Positions 22,261-33,358 are shown, counted from the stretch's first letter. The stretch is 64,000 nucleotides of DNA from Cymodocea nodosa (GCA_036874045.1 JAZBRI010000008.1:5781001-5845000), one strand, 5' to 3'. The notes: generated by a model not told the origin, from the sequence alone. Translations and numbers: made by a program.

Positions 22261-23948
22261 TTGAAAGAGGATCAAATAGCTAAATTAAAAGATGTAGTAA
22301 AAAGTTATAAAGAAGCAATAGGATGGACTATGACTGATATAAAAGGGTTAAGTTCAACTTTATGCTGTCACCACATATATTTAGAAGAGAATGCTAAACC
22401 TATTACAATTCCTGAGAGGAGATTAAATCCAAACCTTAAGGAAGTAGTTAGGAAGGAAATAGTTAAATGGTTAGATAATGATATAATATATCCAATTTCT
22501 GATAGCTCGTGGGTTAGTCCAATCCATATAGTTCCCAAGAAATCAGGATTAACAGTTATTAGGAATGAAAGTCAAGACTTGATACCTACTAGAATTCAAT
22601 CAGGCTGGAGAGTATGTATAGACTATAGAAAGTTGAATGTTGTGACTAGGAAGATCATTTTCCCTTACTTTTTATAGATCAAATGTTGGAAAGATTAGCA
22701 GGGCAAGAATATTTTTGTTTCCTAGACGGGTATTCAGGGTATAATCAAATTCTAGTAGCATTAGAGGATCAAGAGAAAACAACTTTCACCTGTCCTAATG
22801 GAACTTATGCTTTTAAAAGAATGCCATTCGGATTATGCAATGCACCAGCTACCTTTCAAAGGTGTGTGCAGGGCATATTTACTGGAATGACTGATGAATT
22901 TTTAGAAATATTTATGGATGATTTTACTGTATATGGCAACTCATATGAAATGTGTTTAAGCAATTTAGACCAAATATTAAAATGCTGTGTGGAAAAAAAT
23001 CTGATTTTAAATTGGGAAAAATGTCACTTCATGGTTAAACAAGGAATAGTCTTAGGGCATGTTGTTTCTAAAAAAGGGTTGGAAGTAGATAAAGCTAAAA
23101 TAGAAGTAATTTCTAATCTACCAGAACCTAAATCAGTAAAAGATATTAGATCATTTCTAGGACATACTGGTTTTTATAGAAGATTTATTAAAGACTTTAG
23201 CAAGATAGTTAGACCTTTAACTAATCTATTAAAAGATGTTCCATTTAACTTTGATAAAAATTGCAATGAAGCATTTTTCAGACTTAAGACTAGCTTAATT
23301 TCAACTCCTATAATTCAAGCACCTAATTGGAACCATCCATTTGAATTAATGTGCGATGCTTCTGATTTTGCTGTAGGAGTAGTGTTAGGACAGAAAATAG
23401 AAAAATCTCCTAGAGTGATTCATTGTGCAAGCAAAACCTTAAATGATGCTCAAGTTAATTACACAACTACTGAAAAAGAATTATTAGTTGTTGTGTTTGC
23501 TTTAGAAAAGTTTAGATCATATTTGATTGGAGCTAAAGTAATAGTATACACGGATCATTCATCTCTAAAACATCTAATAAAAAAAAAAGAAACTAAACCT
23601 AGATTGATCCGATGGATATTATTATTGCAAGAATTCGATCTAGAAATTAAAGATAAAAAAGGTTGTGAGAATGTAGTAGCAGATCATTTATCAAGATTAC
23701 AAATAGAAAAATCAAATATTGAAATTAAGGATAATTTTCCTGATGAACAATTAATGACCATCAACACAATGCCTTGGTATGCAGACATAGTTAATTACTT
23801 AGTTACTGGTTTAACACCTAAGGATTGGAATAGACAGGATAAGAAATTGTTTTTCTCAAGAGTAAAATATTACTATTGGGAAGACCCTTACTTATTTAAG
23901 AAATGTCCTAATCTGGTTTTAAGGAGGTGTGTTCCAGAAATTGAATAG
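22261..23948 (+). pseudogene. T2 reverse transcriptase and RNase H
   Basis: The RT starts at EEIVKWLDNDIIYPISDSSWVSPIHIVPKKSG-type sequence (about 22450) and GWRVCIDYRKLN. A one-base deletion near 22650 shifts the frame. From 22683 there are [29 protein letters not shown] and the catalytic FMDD (22911-22922), then the [17 protein letters not shown] connection. RNase H has [18 protein letters not shown] and [11 protein letters not shown]. The stop at 23946 lies just before integrase. It is otherwise open, so it is one of the least damaged parts. Confidence 0.93.
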
Positions 23949-25076
23949 TCAAGCATATTGTCTTTCTGTCATGACCAAGCTTGTGGAGGACATTTTGGTT
24001 CAGGGAAAACTGCTGCAAAAATTCTGCAATGTGGGTTTTATTGGCCAACACTATTCAAAGATGCTCATAAATATTGCTTAAGTTGTTTAAGATGTCAACA
24101 AATAGGAAGAATATCAAAGAGGAATATGATGCCTCTTAATCCTATTGTTGAGGTTGAAATCTTTGATGTGTGGGGAATAGATTTTATGGGTCTATTTCCT
24201 ATATCTAATCAATTTAATTACATATTGTTGGGGGTGGATTATGTATCTAAATGGATAGAAGCTATTCCTACAAAAACTAATGATAACAAAGTGGTAATAC
24301 AATTTATAAGAACAAATATATTTGCTAGATTTGGAATACCTAAAGCTATTATCAGTGATAGAGGAACTCATTTCTGTAATAGAAGTTTTGAAGCCTTAAT
24401 GAAGAAATATGGAATAAACCAAAAAATTGCAACATCATATCATCCGCAAACAAGTGGACAAGTAGAAAGTGCAAACAAACAAATTAAATTAATCTTGGAA
24501 AAAGTAGTAAATCCTACTAGAACAGATTGGGCTAATAGATTGATTGATGCACTTTGGGCTTATAGAACTGCTTATAAAACGAGCTTAGGTATGTCACCTT
24601 TTAGGCTAGTATATGGAAAAAGTTGTCATTTACCTGCTGAAATAGAACATAAAGCTTATTGGGCATTAAAAACTCTGAACACTAATTTAAATCAAGCTAC
24701 TGAAAATAGGAAAATGCAACTAATTGAATTAGAAGAATTTAGAAATGAAGCTTATTCAAAGACTGTAAGAGAAAAAGAGAAAATTAAATTCTGGCATGAT
24801 AGAAAAATTATTCCTAAAAACTTTGAAATAGGACAAGAAGTATATCTTTATATGGCTAGACTCCATAACCATCCAGGAAAATTAAGATCTAGATGGGCAG
24901 AACCTTACATAGTTCGAAATGTTTATCCTTATGGAGCTATTGAAATTGAAAATCCTAAAAATCAGAATATATTTAAAATAAATGGACAAAAACTTAAACC
25001 TATTCTGAAAACACCAAAAAGCTCCTTTGGAATTATAGAAGAAGTCAGAGTAGAGGACTACTTGAGTTTTACTTAG
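23949..25076 (+). pseudogene. T2 integrase
   Basis: It is in the same frame as RNase H after one stop. It has an N-terminal HHCC finger ([11 protein letters not shown] … CLSCLRCQQ), then the core with [20 protein letters not shown] and the [15 protein letters not shown] region supplying D, D and E. The C-terminal [22 protein letters not shown] and [10 protein letters not shown] blocks follow, and it ends at TAG 25074-25076. The core is complete and open over 372 codons. Its lack of a chromodomain fits Athila. Confidence 0.93.
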
Positions 25077-25689
25077 TAAGAAATCAGTTTTTATGTTTAT
25101 ATATATATATATAATAATAAAACATTAAAAATATATATAAAACATAAAAATAGTTGCGGTTCAACCGACTGGATCCATCGGTATGACCGGAAAATTAAAA
25201 ATATTTAGGTCTGACCGAAGCGTAGCATCGGTATGACCGGAACATTAAAAAAAATTTAGTTTTACCGAAACATAGTATCGGTTCAACCGAAAGAAAAATA
25301 AAAAAAATAAAAAATATTTAGGTCTGACCAAAGCATAGTATCGGTTAAACCTGTAAAAAAATAGAAAAACTATTCTCTGTAATATTTTTATTATTATAAT
25401 TGCTTGTACCGGGAGTCTGTTGAGTTACGATTAACTCAACAAGCATACTCCGTTAAGTCTTGAGTTAGTCAACGAGCTTATTCCGTTGAGTTACCTGTAA
25501 CACAACGGAGTACTGTAGCTAAGACCACGGATAAAATAGTAATAGTTGGTTCAGGAAATGACCCGATTACCAGCCTAAACTTAGTGCTTATTTAAACTAA
25601 AACCTAGGGTTTTAGGGGCATTATCTAACAAATCATTTAGAATCTAGAACAGTAGAAATCAGAGCGATTCCGTGCTGTTGTGTAACTCC
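25077..25689 (+). promoter_or_regulatory. T2 spacer between pol and third ORF: motif arrays and TATA-like box
   Basis: It is noncoding. At 25150-25360 variants of CGGTTCAACCG / GGTCTGACCGAAG are repeated about every 50-60 bases among poly-A runs. At 25415-25510 GTTGAGTTA / TAACTCAACGGA motifs occur as inverted pairs. CTTATTTAAAC (about 25588) and CCTAGGGTTTT follow about 100 bases before the ATG. T4 (51218-51768) and T3 (61943-62636) have the same order. It is a likely internal promoter or leader for the third ORF; that role is inferred. Confidence 0.5.
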
Positions 25690-27934
25690 ATGATGAGGAA
25701 GATGATGCTTGAATTCTGGGAAGATGTTGTTGATACATCAGAATTTCTGAAGGAATCAGAAGAGTGGCACACGCGGTAGAAGATCAGAAATACGACAAGA
25801 GAGAAAGAGCTATAAAAGGTAGAATCAGAACTTTTCAAGTTTAGAAGAGATTTAGTAGATATGGATATACAAATACCTCAAATAATGGAAAACAAGAACA
25901 AGTTTTATGGTGCCATTGCCGGGGAAATAGCTGTAAGCAAGGAAAGACAAATAAGGCCAAGTAATGAAGTTGCCCTAGAATTAATCCAGTGTAAGTCCCG
26001 ACTCTGGTTCAAAAGATGAATCTATAGACAAGCTAAACGGGTGATCTGGGAGCAAGAAAGGAAAGCAAATGAAGAGACAACTGAAGAACGAGAGGAACCA
26101 ACTACTGAAAGACCTGTTCCTGAGGAGCAGCAGTCTGGACCTTCAGTTCCACCATTTAAGCCATTGGCACGAGCAGAAATGATGGGGCCTTCGACTGAAG
26201 AAGAAATAAGAGAATTTGCAGAACAGGTTCAAGTTGGAAAAAACCAAGGAGAATCAGAAGATTTGGTAGTGGCTAAAGCACACTTGGTGTTTGATGCACT
26301 GTACGAAAAGAGGGCTGTAGAAAAGTTGAAAGCCCAATATAAAATTAAAGTGGAACAACATCAAGAAGCTACTGCCAAAACTACTGTTAGATATGCTGCA
26401 AAAGAAGCTGAAGCTGGTCCTTCGAGACTAGCAATTATTGGAAGAATTAAATAGGAAGAGCTAGTACCTGTGGTTCGAAAGCCTACAGAGCCTATTTTTC
26501 TAGATTTAATTTCAGAAGATGAAGAGGAAGAATAGGCATAACTAATTAGAAAAAAGAAAGAAAAAGAAAAAGTGCCTGATTATGAAGAAATTAAATCTAA
26601 AGTACCAATTTTTATAGGGCCTGTGGAGCAGATTTTTATTAACCTGCTATCCGAATCTGAGGAGGAGCAGGAGGAGCAAAGAAAAGAAAAAAATCAAGCT
26701 GAAATTAGTTTGCAGCCTGTACAAGAAGAATCAGAAATAAGGGCAGAAACTGAATTGCCCTTGACTCCATCCCAATCTGTTACAGAATCAGAAAGAACAG
26801 TAATAGAATAGATTGGTAGTCAGGAGGAAGAAGAAAGAGTAGACAATGAAGAGGCTGAAAGAAGCCATTTGGACAAAAATAATTTCACAGATTCCACTGA
26901 AGAGCAAGAAACTCTTCAGCAAATTATGGAAAGAATTCAACACAAAGTAGAGAGTTCTACCGGCTCACCACCACAGACAGAAGCAAAAGCAAAAATTCAG
27001 GAATCTGAAGAGAATGTCCAAATGCAGCGTATGTAGGAGGAAGAGCAAGAGCAAACCCCTCTGGAGCAACAAAGTCACCTTCCTGACCCGACTGAAACAA
27101 CAATTTTGAATGAAGTACATTTTTTTAGTCAGGAAGCTTATACTAAATACCAAGAAATAAGGGGTTACGATATTATTTACAGTAGACCAGTAAATTGGGA
27201 TGGAATGCAAGAAATCAAAGATCTATTTGAATTCCAAGGTCTACTGCAATTTATATCTCAAGAAAGAGGGCATGCAGTATATGAGAATTTAGTGCCCTGT
27301 TTCTATGCAAATTTAAGAGAAGGAGAAGGAGGATTAATTTCAAACGTGGAGGAAGCTGATGTAACAGATAACACCAGAGCTTCTCCACAACATATTTGGT
27401 TTAAAGAATGAAGGAACAAAAATTTTGGAAGATACAACTGTAGTTGAATGGACTGAGCAGCAAATTAAGGATTGTTTAGCTATCAATCCTGGTGTGCCAT
27501 TATTAAATAGATTGAAGCATTTAAATGGTAAAGCACACATGGTAGCTAACATTCTGATTAAGAATGTCTATCAACGATAGGGCCATGACATAGAATTAAG
27601 TCAATTTGTCAAATGGGCCACGTATGCAGTTGTAAATAAGATCCAAATAAATTGGTTTGTAGTTTTTATCTCTAAGATGAAAATAGTGAAGAAGAAATTA
27701 TTTTATGGAGATTTGATTCCATTGCTAATGGTGGATAGTATTGATTTCACTAAATGAACATAAAAAAGGATAAGATCTAAAACCATTTCAGTGAAAGAAT
27801 ACAGAAATTTTGTAGCTGCAGAATTAACTGTACCTTCTGGAGAAATTGCAGGAGAAGTAGAGAGGATAAATCAATTAGAGTAGCAATTAGAAAAACTCCA
27901 GAAGGAAGTAGATGAACTTAGGCATAGAGATTAA
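25690..27934 (+). pseudogene. T2 third ORF: putative plant transposon protein domain
   Basis: It would start at the ATG at 25690 (MMRKMMLEFWEDVV) and end at 27932-27934. The N-terminus is helical, the middle is strongly acidic and Glu/Gln-rich with many TEE and EEEQ stretches (26080-27060), and the conserved domain follows (YDIIYSRPVNWDG, IKDLFEFQGLLQF, FYANL at about 27165-27320). After a frame change come the NKIQINWF and LFYGDLIP blocks (about 27640-27720) and a C-terminal coil (LEKLQKEVDEL). It is homologous to the C2 third ORF. Many stops are present (near 25778, 25814, 26017, 26452, 26535, 26809, 27034), so it is more decayed than pol. Function is unknown; the acidic N-terminal half and folded domain might suggest a structural or nucleic-acid-associated role, but that is a guess. 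Confidence 0.8.
25908..25925 (+). other. Ectopic PBS-like patch inside the T2 third ORF
   Basis: TGGTGCCATTGCCGGGGA matches 16 of 18 bases of the expected tRNA-Asp primer-binding sequence. It is preceded by ACAAGTTTTA, exactly as at the LTR/PBS border of T4 (56560-56532). In T4 and T3 the homologous place in the ORF has unrelated sequence. See findings. Confidence 0.75.
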
Positions 27935-28604
27935 ATTGTATTGTTTGTCTACTTGTGTAAAATTGTATGAAATTGTATGATGTACTTGTAATGTAATTGA
28001 TTCATATTAATGAATATAATTTTTCAGATGCAATTTTCATACGTATTTGAATGTGAAATGAATGGAATTTATTGAATATTATGTAATTTGTGGAACTTTA
28101 TGAATATGTAATAGATTTACAATTTGCTGAATGACAAGATAACTGCTTAAAAATTTCTACATGTTATAAGGTAAAATGTAAATTCTACATAACATAAAAT
28201 GACCTGCAATTTAAATCTTTATATAATGTTCAGATTTAAATGTATTTTAATCAAAATGAGGCATTAATGACATAGATTTAACTTTATTACAATTAGCAGA
28301 ATGACAAAGAAAAAAAAAACAGAATAGAAAACTTACGAGAGTGAAATTGAGAAGTTGCCAAGTGTTAACTCAACAAAGTAATTCCGTTGAGTTAACCGTA
28401 ACTCCACGAGGTCAGTAATATAATATAAGGTCACTCTGTTGAGTTATCTGTAACTCAACGAAGTTAGTCTGTGGAGTTAGCAACAGTAACCGACTGTGTT
28501 CTATTGAGTAATCTGTAACTCAACGAGGTTAGTTCGTGGATTAAGCAGAACAGTTATTCTTTTAACCACAAACGAAACTTCGTCGGTTTAGCGGTTACCA
28601 AAAT
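27935..28604 (+). promoter_or_regulatory. T2 spacer upstream of the F-box unit
   Basis: It is noncoding and AT-rich, and alignable with T4 (48415-49025). Bases 28365-28545 hold about eight GTTGAGTTA / TAACTCAACGA motifs in inverted pairs, with a TATAATATAAGG-like stretch near 28410. It may be the promoter of the downstream F-box unit (inference). I see nothing coding. Confidence 0.4.
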
Positions 28605-28850
28605 TTGAAATTAGTAGTGGTACACGTACCCATTAAAACAGGAACCACGATGCACGTTGCAAGACACGTTCTTGCAACAAGATTTATTCACTTTATGGAT
28701 GCGCAGTATATATATGAAACAGAATGTTATTTACGAGTTACCAGCACTTTTAAGAGAAAGGAGAAAGCGTTGGAGGAACTGGAAGGAGAAGCAGCTGATT
28801 CAACCTTCATCCGACAACAAATATTTATAGAATGGAAAGCTTCAGACTAG
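28605..28850 (+). CDS. T2 short upstream ORF / leader exon of the F-box unit
   Basis: An 81-codon ORF (MKLVVVHVPIKTG… ending EWKASD). I do not recognise it. T4 has the same DNA (about 48415-48172) but with a stop and a one-base loss, so coding is not conserved and it may just be leader. It contains a perfect inverted repeat, GTTGCAAGA-CACGT-TCTTGCAAC (28656-28678), kept in T4 with one loop change. Its last base pair overlaps a GTATGT donor, so the DNA behaves like exon 1 of the F-box transcription unit. Confidence 0.35.
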   Translation: MKLVVVHVPIKTGTTMHVARHVLATRFIHFMDAQYIYETECYLRVTSTFKRKEKALEELEGEAADSTFIRQQIFIEWKASD

Positions 28851-30408
28851 TATGTAATTAATCTTCTGTTATTTATTTATGAGCACATGGACTCATTTTC
28901 TAAGCACTAAGTGATTAGTAAGAACACCTATCTAGGAATTTTCATTACAGAGGAGTATTGAAAAATTTTCTAAACTGAACTTTAACGAAATTATTTGGGG
29001 TGTAGCTAACCTTTCTTTAAAAGAGAACGTAGAGATGGCTGCTCTAGTAGAAAAACCATTAGGAGAGATTCTGTATCTTGAATTAATTGATGAACCTTCA
29101 TGTATTCGATTGCCAAACTTTGACGGAGATAGGTTTGAATTGAAATCTAATTATATTAGTCAATTGCCACATTTTCATGGATTAGAAAGAGAGGATGCCT
29201 ATTATTTCCTTAGAGAATTTAACGAAGTTTGTCAAATGATGAGAATGCCGAACATGAGTATAGATGCTATTAAACTTAGATATATCCCTTTTGCTTTAAA
29301 AGATACAGCTAAAAGATGGTTATATACTCTGTCGCCTAATTCAATTTCTACATGGATTGAATTTTACTCTATTTTTCTGGAAAAATACTATCCAACACAT
29401 CAAACAATTAAAAGGAAGAAAGAAATATTAATGTGTAGCCAAAAATAGGGTGAATCATTCTAGAAATATTTTGAAAGATTTAAAGATTTACTAACTCAAT
29501 GTCCACTCATGCAATGAGTAAAGCACAATTAATAAGCATAATTTATGAAGGCATAGATGTTTCAACGAAATCTTTATTAGAATCTACTTGTCAAAATGGA
29601 TTTTTAAAATTATGTAGTGAAGAAGCATAGGCATATTTAGAAAATTTTGCAAAAGGAACTGCACAGTGGGAAAATTCGGCTGAAGCTATTATAGATAAAA
29701 GATTATTGCCAAGAGGAATGCATGAAATAGATTCCAATACTATACTTGAGGTGAAATTAAATGAATTAACGAAGAAAATATGAAGAGTTATCATTAAATC
29801 AAAAGCTAGCAGAAAAGAATACAAACATAAATGACTTAGATATTATTTATGCTAGAAACTAGAGAGATAACTTGGGAAATTCTTATAATCCTAATTGGAG
29901 AAATCACCCGAATTTATCTTGGAGAAACAACAATTTCCAAGGAGGAGAAAATATAAATGAGAAGAACATAAGTTATGAAGTATTAATTGAACAAGGAGCT
30001 AGAATAGAGAAATTAGAAAAGATAATCCAACAAGTAAACAATCGTCTAGAATTTATATTTGGAAATGATATAAATCAAAATTAGAATAGAAATATACCAC
30101 TTAGATAGAAGGAACCAATGGAAGTTAGACCTACTGGAGGATTGCCAATATAAGCTATACCTAATCCTGTCAATAGAACGGTTAATGAAATTGATACCTC
30201 TTCTAGGAGGGTAGTTGAATGAAGCAACATATCTGAAGCAACAATCTGGATGTATATATGTTTTTATTTTTATTTTAAGTTAATAGTATCGTAGAGTTAA
30301 TTTTTAACTCAACGAACTTAGTTCGTTGAGTTATGCCTTAACTCCACGAGGGTGTGCAGTAGTTATGTTAATTTTTGTCTCTACTAAATTTTTGTTTTTA
30401 TTTTACAG
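28850..30408 (+). other. Intron-like segment present in T2 and exactly absent in T4
   Basis: It begins GTATGT (28850) and ends with CTACTAAAT, a T-rich stretch and TTTTACAG (30381-30408), the pattern of a plant intron with branch point. In T4 the bases on either side are joined directly (between 48172 and 48171), with one base different at the junction. A second acceptor-like TTTTCATTACAG lies at 28939-28950, just upstream of the gag ORF inside the segment. This suggests an alternatively spliced gag exon. Splicing itself is not shown. Confidence 0.65.
29035..30225 (+). pseudogene. T2 Gag capsid region, placed downstream of pol
   Basis: It is a retrotransposon Gag capsid domain (PF03732-like): FHGLEREDAYYFLREF, IKLRYIPFALKDTAKRWLYTL and WIEFYSIFLEKYYP. 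Open reading runs for 137 codons, then degenerate sequence with stops (29446, 29628, 29860) and frameshifts (near 29510 and 29780). A later part reads SYNPNWRNHPNLSWRNNN (29881 on), normally found after the zinc knuckle in Athila Gag, then a short coil. No CCHC knuckle is present here; that motif is at the start of the pol ORF in T1, T3 and T4. In canonical elements all of this is one gene right after the PBS. Confidence 0.85.
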
Positions 30409-30417
30409 AATCAACAA

Positions 30418-31556
30418 ATGGAATTAATGCAATTACCGTTGGATGCACAAAGGGAAATAGTAAGTAACTTGTCAGCTAAAGATCTGTGCAGGATGTATTG
30501 TGTATCAAAGGAAATTAAAGACTGTATTGAAGAAAAATATTTTCAGGGACTACAAGCTGCAAAAATGACTAAGATTAGAGATGGATTCATATGGAGGTCA
30601 TTTAATCATAGTTCAAATACCCATGAATATTTGGCTATGGAAGAAACTACTGGAATTCCACCCAATGCATTAGAAGGAATGAGTCATATTATGGGGATAG
30701 ATGAAGGATTAATCATATACAAGACGAGACCAAGGTATGCAAGTTTATCATTACCTGAGATTTTGATAAGAAATCCTATAACAGGAGAAGAATATAATAT
30801 AGGAAGACCCAATATATTTGAAGCACCAACTGAAAATTGTGGGTCAGCTTTAATATTTTCTGATAAAAATTCTGCAATTCCTGAAAAATTATATTATTGG
30901 AGACCTACAGGAAATTGGGTGAAGATTTACGCTTAAGTATGTATAATTTTCTGAACAGATCTTGGAATGAAAACATTATAATATATCTAGGACATAAATC
31001 ATTAATTAACCAAACACATGTCATACTTAATGGTTATATTTATTTAGTCACAGAGATATCTATAGCATATAGATCTGATTTATACATAGTGAGCATAGAC
31101 AATTATGATGATTATACAGAAATTTTACCTGTACCAAGTGAAATAGCTAAACCACCATTTGAAAAATTTAATAAAATTCAAATAGGAATGTGGTATAATG
31201 AAGAAGATAATCCTACTTTATGTCTGATAAGATGGTGGGATGAATTGATGAAATTTCAAATATGGATTATAGAAGACATGAATGAATGGAAGTGGGAAGA
31301 GGAGTATATTGAAATAGATGTTGAAATAGAAACTACTACATTACCCTGGAACCAGAAAGGATCCCTTTCTGCATTACATATCATTAATGGTAATACACTC
31401 GTATTTGGAATTTATAATATATTGCATGTTTACAAATTAAAATGGACCAAGAACTGCATTAAAACAGAATTAATAGCAAGAAGAACTATACCTAAAAAGT
31501 TTGCTTGGACTGATACATTTATTCCATTTGTTTCTACTTTTCAATCATGTTCTTAA
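30418..31556 (+). pseudogene. T2 F-box protein gene carried by the retrotransposon
   Basis: It spans about 378 codons. An F-box motif opens the protein (LPLDAQREIVSNLSAKDLCRM.. residues 5-45; VSKEIKDCI). An F-box-associated-like beta domain follows (LIRNPITGEEYNIG about residue 115; LCLIRWWDELMKFQIWII about 265; LVFGIYNILHVYKL about 320). Proteins of this kind are SKP1-binding substrate adaptors of SCF ubiquitin ligases; the substrate cannot be told. One lesion is seen: a G-run of three instead of four near 30915-30918 shifts the frame, and the second half is open to 31556. The ATG lies ten bases after a splice-acceptor-like CAG. The T4 homologue (47022-48161) lies in the same element context. 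It could be degraded passenger DNA, but both copies are nearly open. Confidence 0.85.
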
Positions 31557-33346
31557 GCTGTGATTTTGTGTGTTTAATGTTGTGTATTCTGCATTTATTT
31601 TTAGAAAAAAAAAAAAGAATTTTGAAGTTTTTCATGTTCATTTTATAAAAAAAAAACAAAAAACAAACGAAACAAAATATCAATCCAGTTTGTTGGTATC
31701 TGTTCTGGGAAACCAACTAGCTTGCTTGTGAGCCACCAAAGGCATAGGAGCCTGGGTTCCACACAAGACACTGATTTATTAATATTTGTTAAATGTTATT
31801 TTGTTTTATATTCTGTGTTTATCTGGGAATGAAAAGTTTTTCAAAATCAAAAATCAGAATATGCAGAAAGAGATACAAATGGAACAAGGTATGTAACCAA
31901 TTACTTATCCTGAATTTTAAATCAAACAAAACTTTATTCATGCCTGCTACAATTACTGTACTTATTGTCAAATCTTTTACATTGAGGACAATGCAAAATG
32001 TAGGTATGGGGGGGAGGTAATTAAAGTAACAGCCATGTAAGTTTGTTAATTAAAGGAATTAAAATGGTACTGCAAAGTTTTGAGGAAATTGAAAATTTTT
32101 ATGAACTTGCTGTAATTATCCGATAATTGAGATTGTAAAATTTTTATAAACTGCTTGAATGTTATATTTAGAAGGCTATAGAAGATGCTATAGAATTTAT
32201 TATTTATGTAAATCTAGATATATTATCTTATGATTTTTCTGAATTTCATGAGTTTAATAGTTTCACGATTTTAAAATGAAATCAAAATATTTAATGCTTA
32301 ATTAGAAAATTATCTGAAGTCCTGAAGGAGCTGAGATGTGAATTCTAGATTAAATGAAACACATATGATGAAAGATACATTTACTTTGACTGATTGAACT
32401 TGTAGAATGATTTATGTGTAGGTCTTATTAAACTATAGATAAAGTATGAGCTTATTGTTATGGATTCATATCTTTAGTAAATGATAGAAGCAGGATTATA
32501 TGAGATTGGTGTTTTACTGCATCTATATTAATGAAATACGTGCATATACATTATGTGATTAATGTTTTGTTTTGTGAGTGCATTTATTTTTAGAAAAAAA
32601 AAAGAAGAAGAAAAAAAGAAAAGAAAAAAAAACCTTGAGAGTTTATTGACTTGTTTTATCACGAGCCTTTTGTACTTGAGTAGATAGGTATGTAAGGATT
32701 GTTGACCTAAAAAAGGACTCTGAAAATCTGGCAACCTAAGATCTTGATTAGATCTGGGATTGTTGACTGAAAGCTCGTTACATGGGTACATTAGAAAGCT
32801 CTTGCATGATTCAAGCTTGTAAAATTAACTTTTAAAGTACAAAAAAAAAAGAGAAAAAGAAAAAGAGAAAAACATATACTGTTCTGAAAAGATACAAGTG
32901 TTTTATGAAATACAGATATCTTATGAATCGAGTATATTTTCTGTTATCTAGAATTGCTGAAATATGAATCTGGAATTGACTTTTGAAGTTGTTTAATGGA
33001 AATACAATTCTTTATTCTACTTGTCTTAATCAGATTGAATTGGATTGTACTTTAATTTGTATGTTGTTGAAATTTTTTCTAGAAAAACTTATTGGAAAAT
33101 TCAAGATTACAGATGATGAAAAAAAGAACAAACGATAATATAATTAACACCTATATGAAGATGATATACTTTGTATGTAATTTACATATATTCTAAATAT
33201 CTTTGTAGGTTGATTACTGAAACATACAAAATATATGTTTATGCTAAATAGAAAAAAAGAAAAACAAAAGGGGAAGAATTAATTCTAGCACTTTTGAAAG
33301 ACCAATTAATTAGATCTTAGTTTGCTAAGGGACTAGCAAAATTTAG
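31557..33346 (+). other. T2 3' noncoding region with internal polypurine tract
   Basis: There is no supported ORF. A-rich runs lie at 31601-31612 and 31649-31668, right after the F-box stop. ACATTGAGGACAATGC followed by GGTATGGGGGGGAGG (32003-32017) is the block that precedes the polypurine tract in many Athila-type elements, yet the LTR starts only 1.35 kb later. Further A/G-rich runs lie at 32590-32640 and 32838-32870. Bases 32200-33345 have a counterpart in copia C2 (7400-6346). Confidence 0.8.
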
Positions 33347-33358
33347 GTATGGGGGAAG
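33347..33358 (+). other. T2 polypurine tract
   Basis: GTATGGGGGAAG lies directly before the 3' LTR start TGTTTAG. Confidence 0.9.

Noticed and set aside
25690..27934. Third ORF as a viral-type envelope gene
   Set aside because: No signal peptide, membrane segment or cleavage site is seen; the sequence is acidic and then matches a plant transposon-protein domain.
30418..31556. F-box ORF as an ordinary host gene interrupted by repeats
   Set aside because: A homologous copy lies in the same internal position of a second element with its own TSD, and both sit inside element borders fixed by TSDs.
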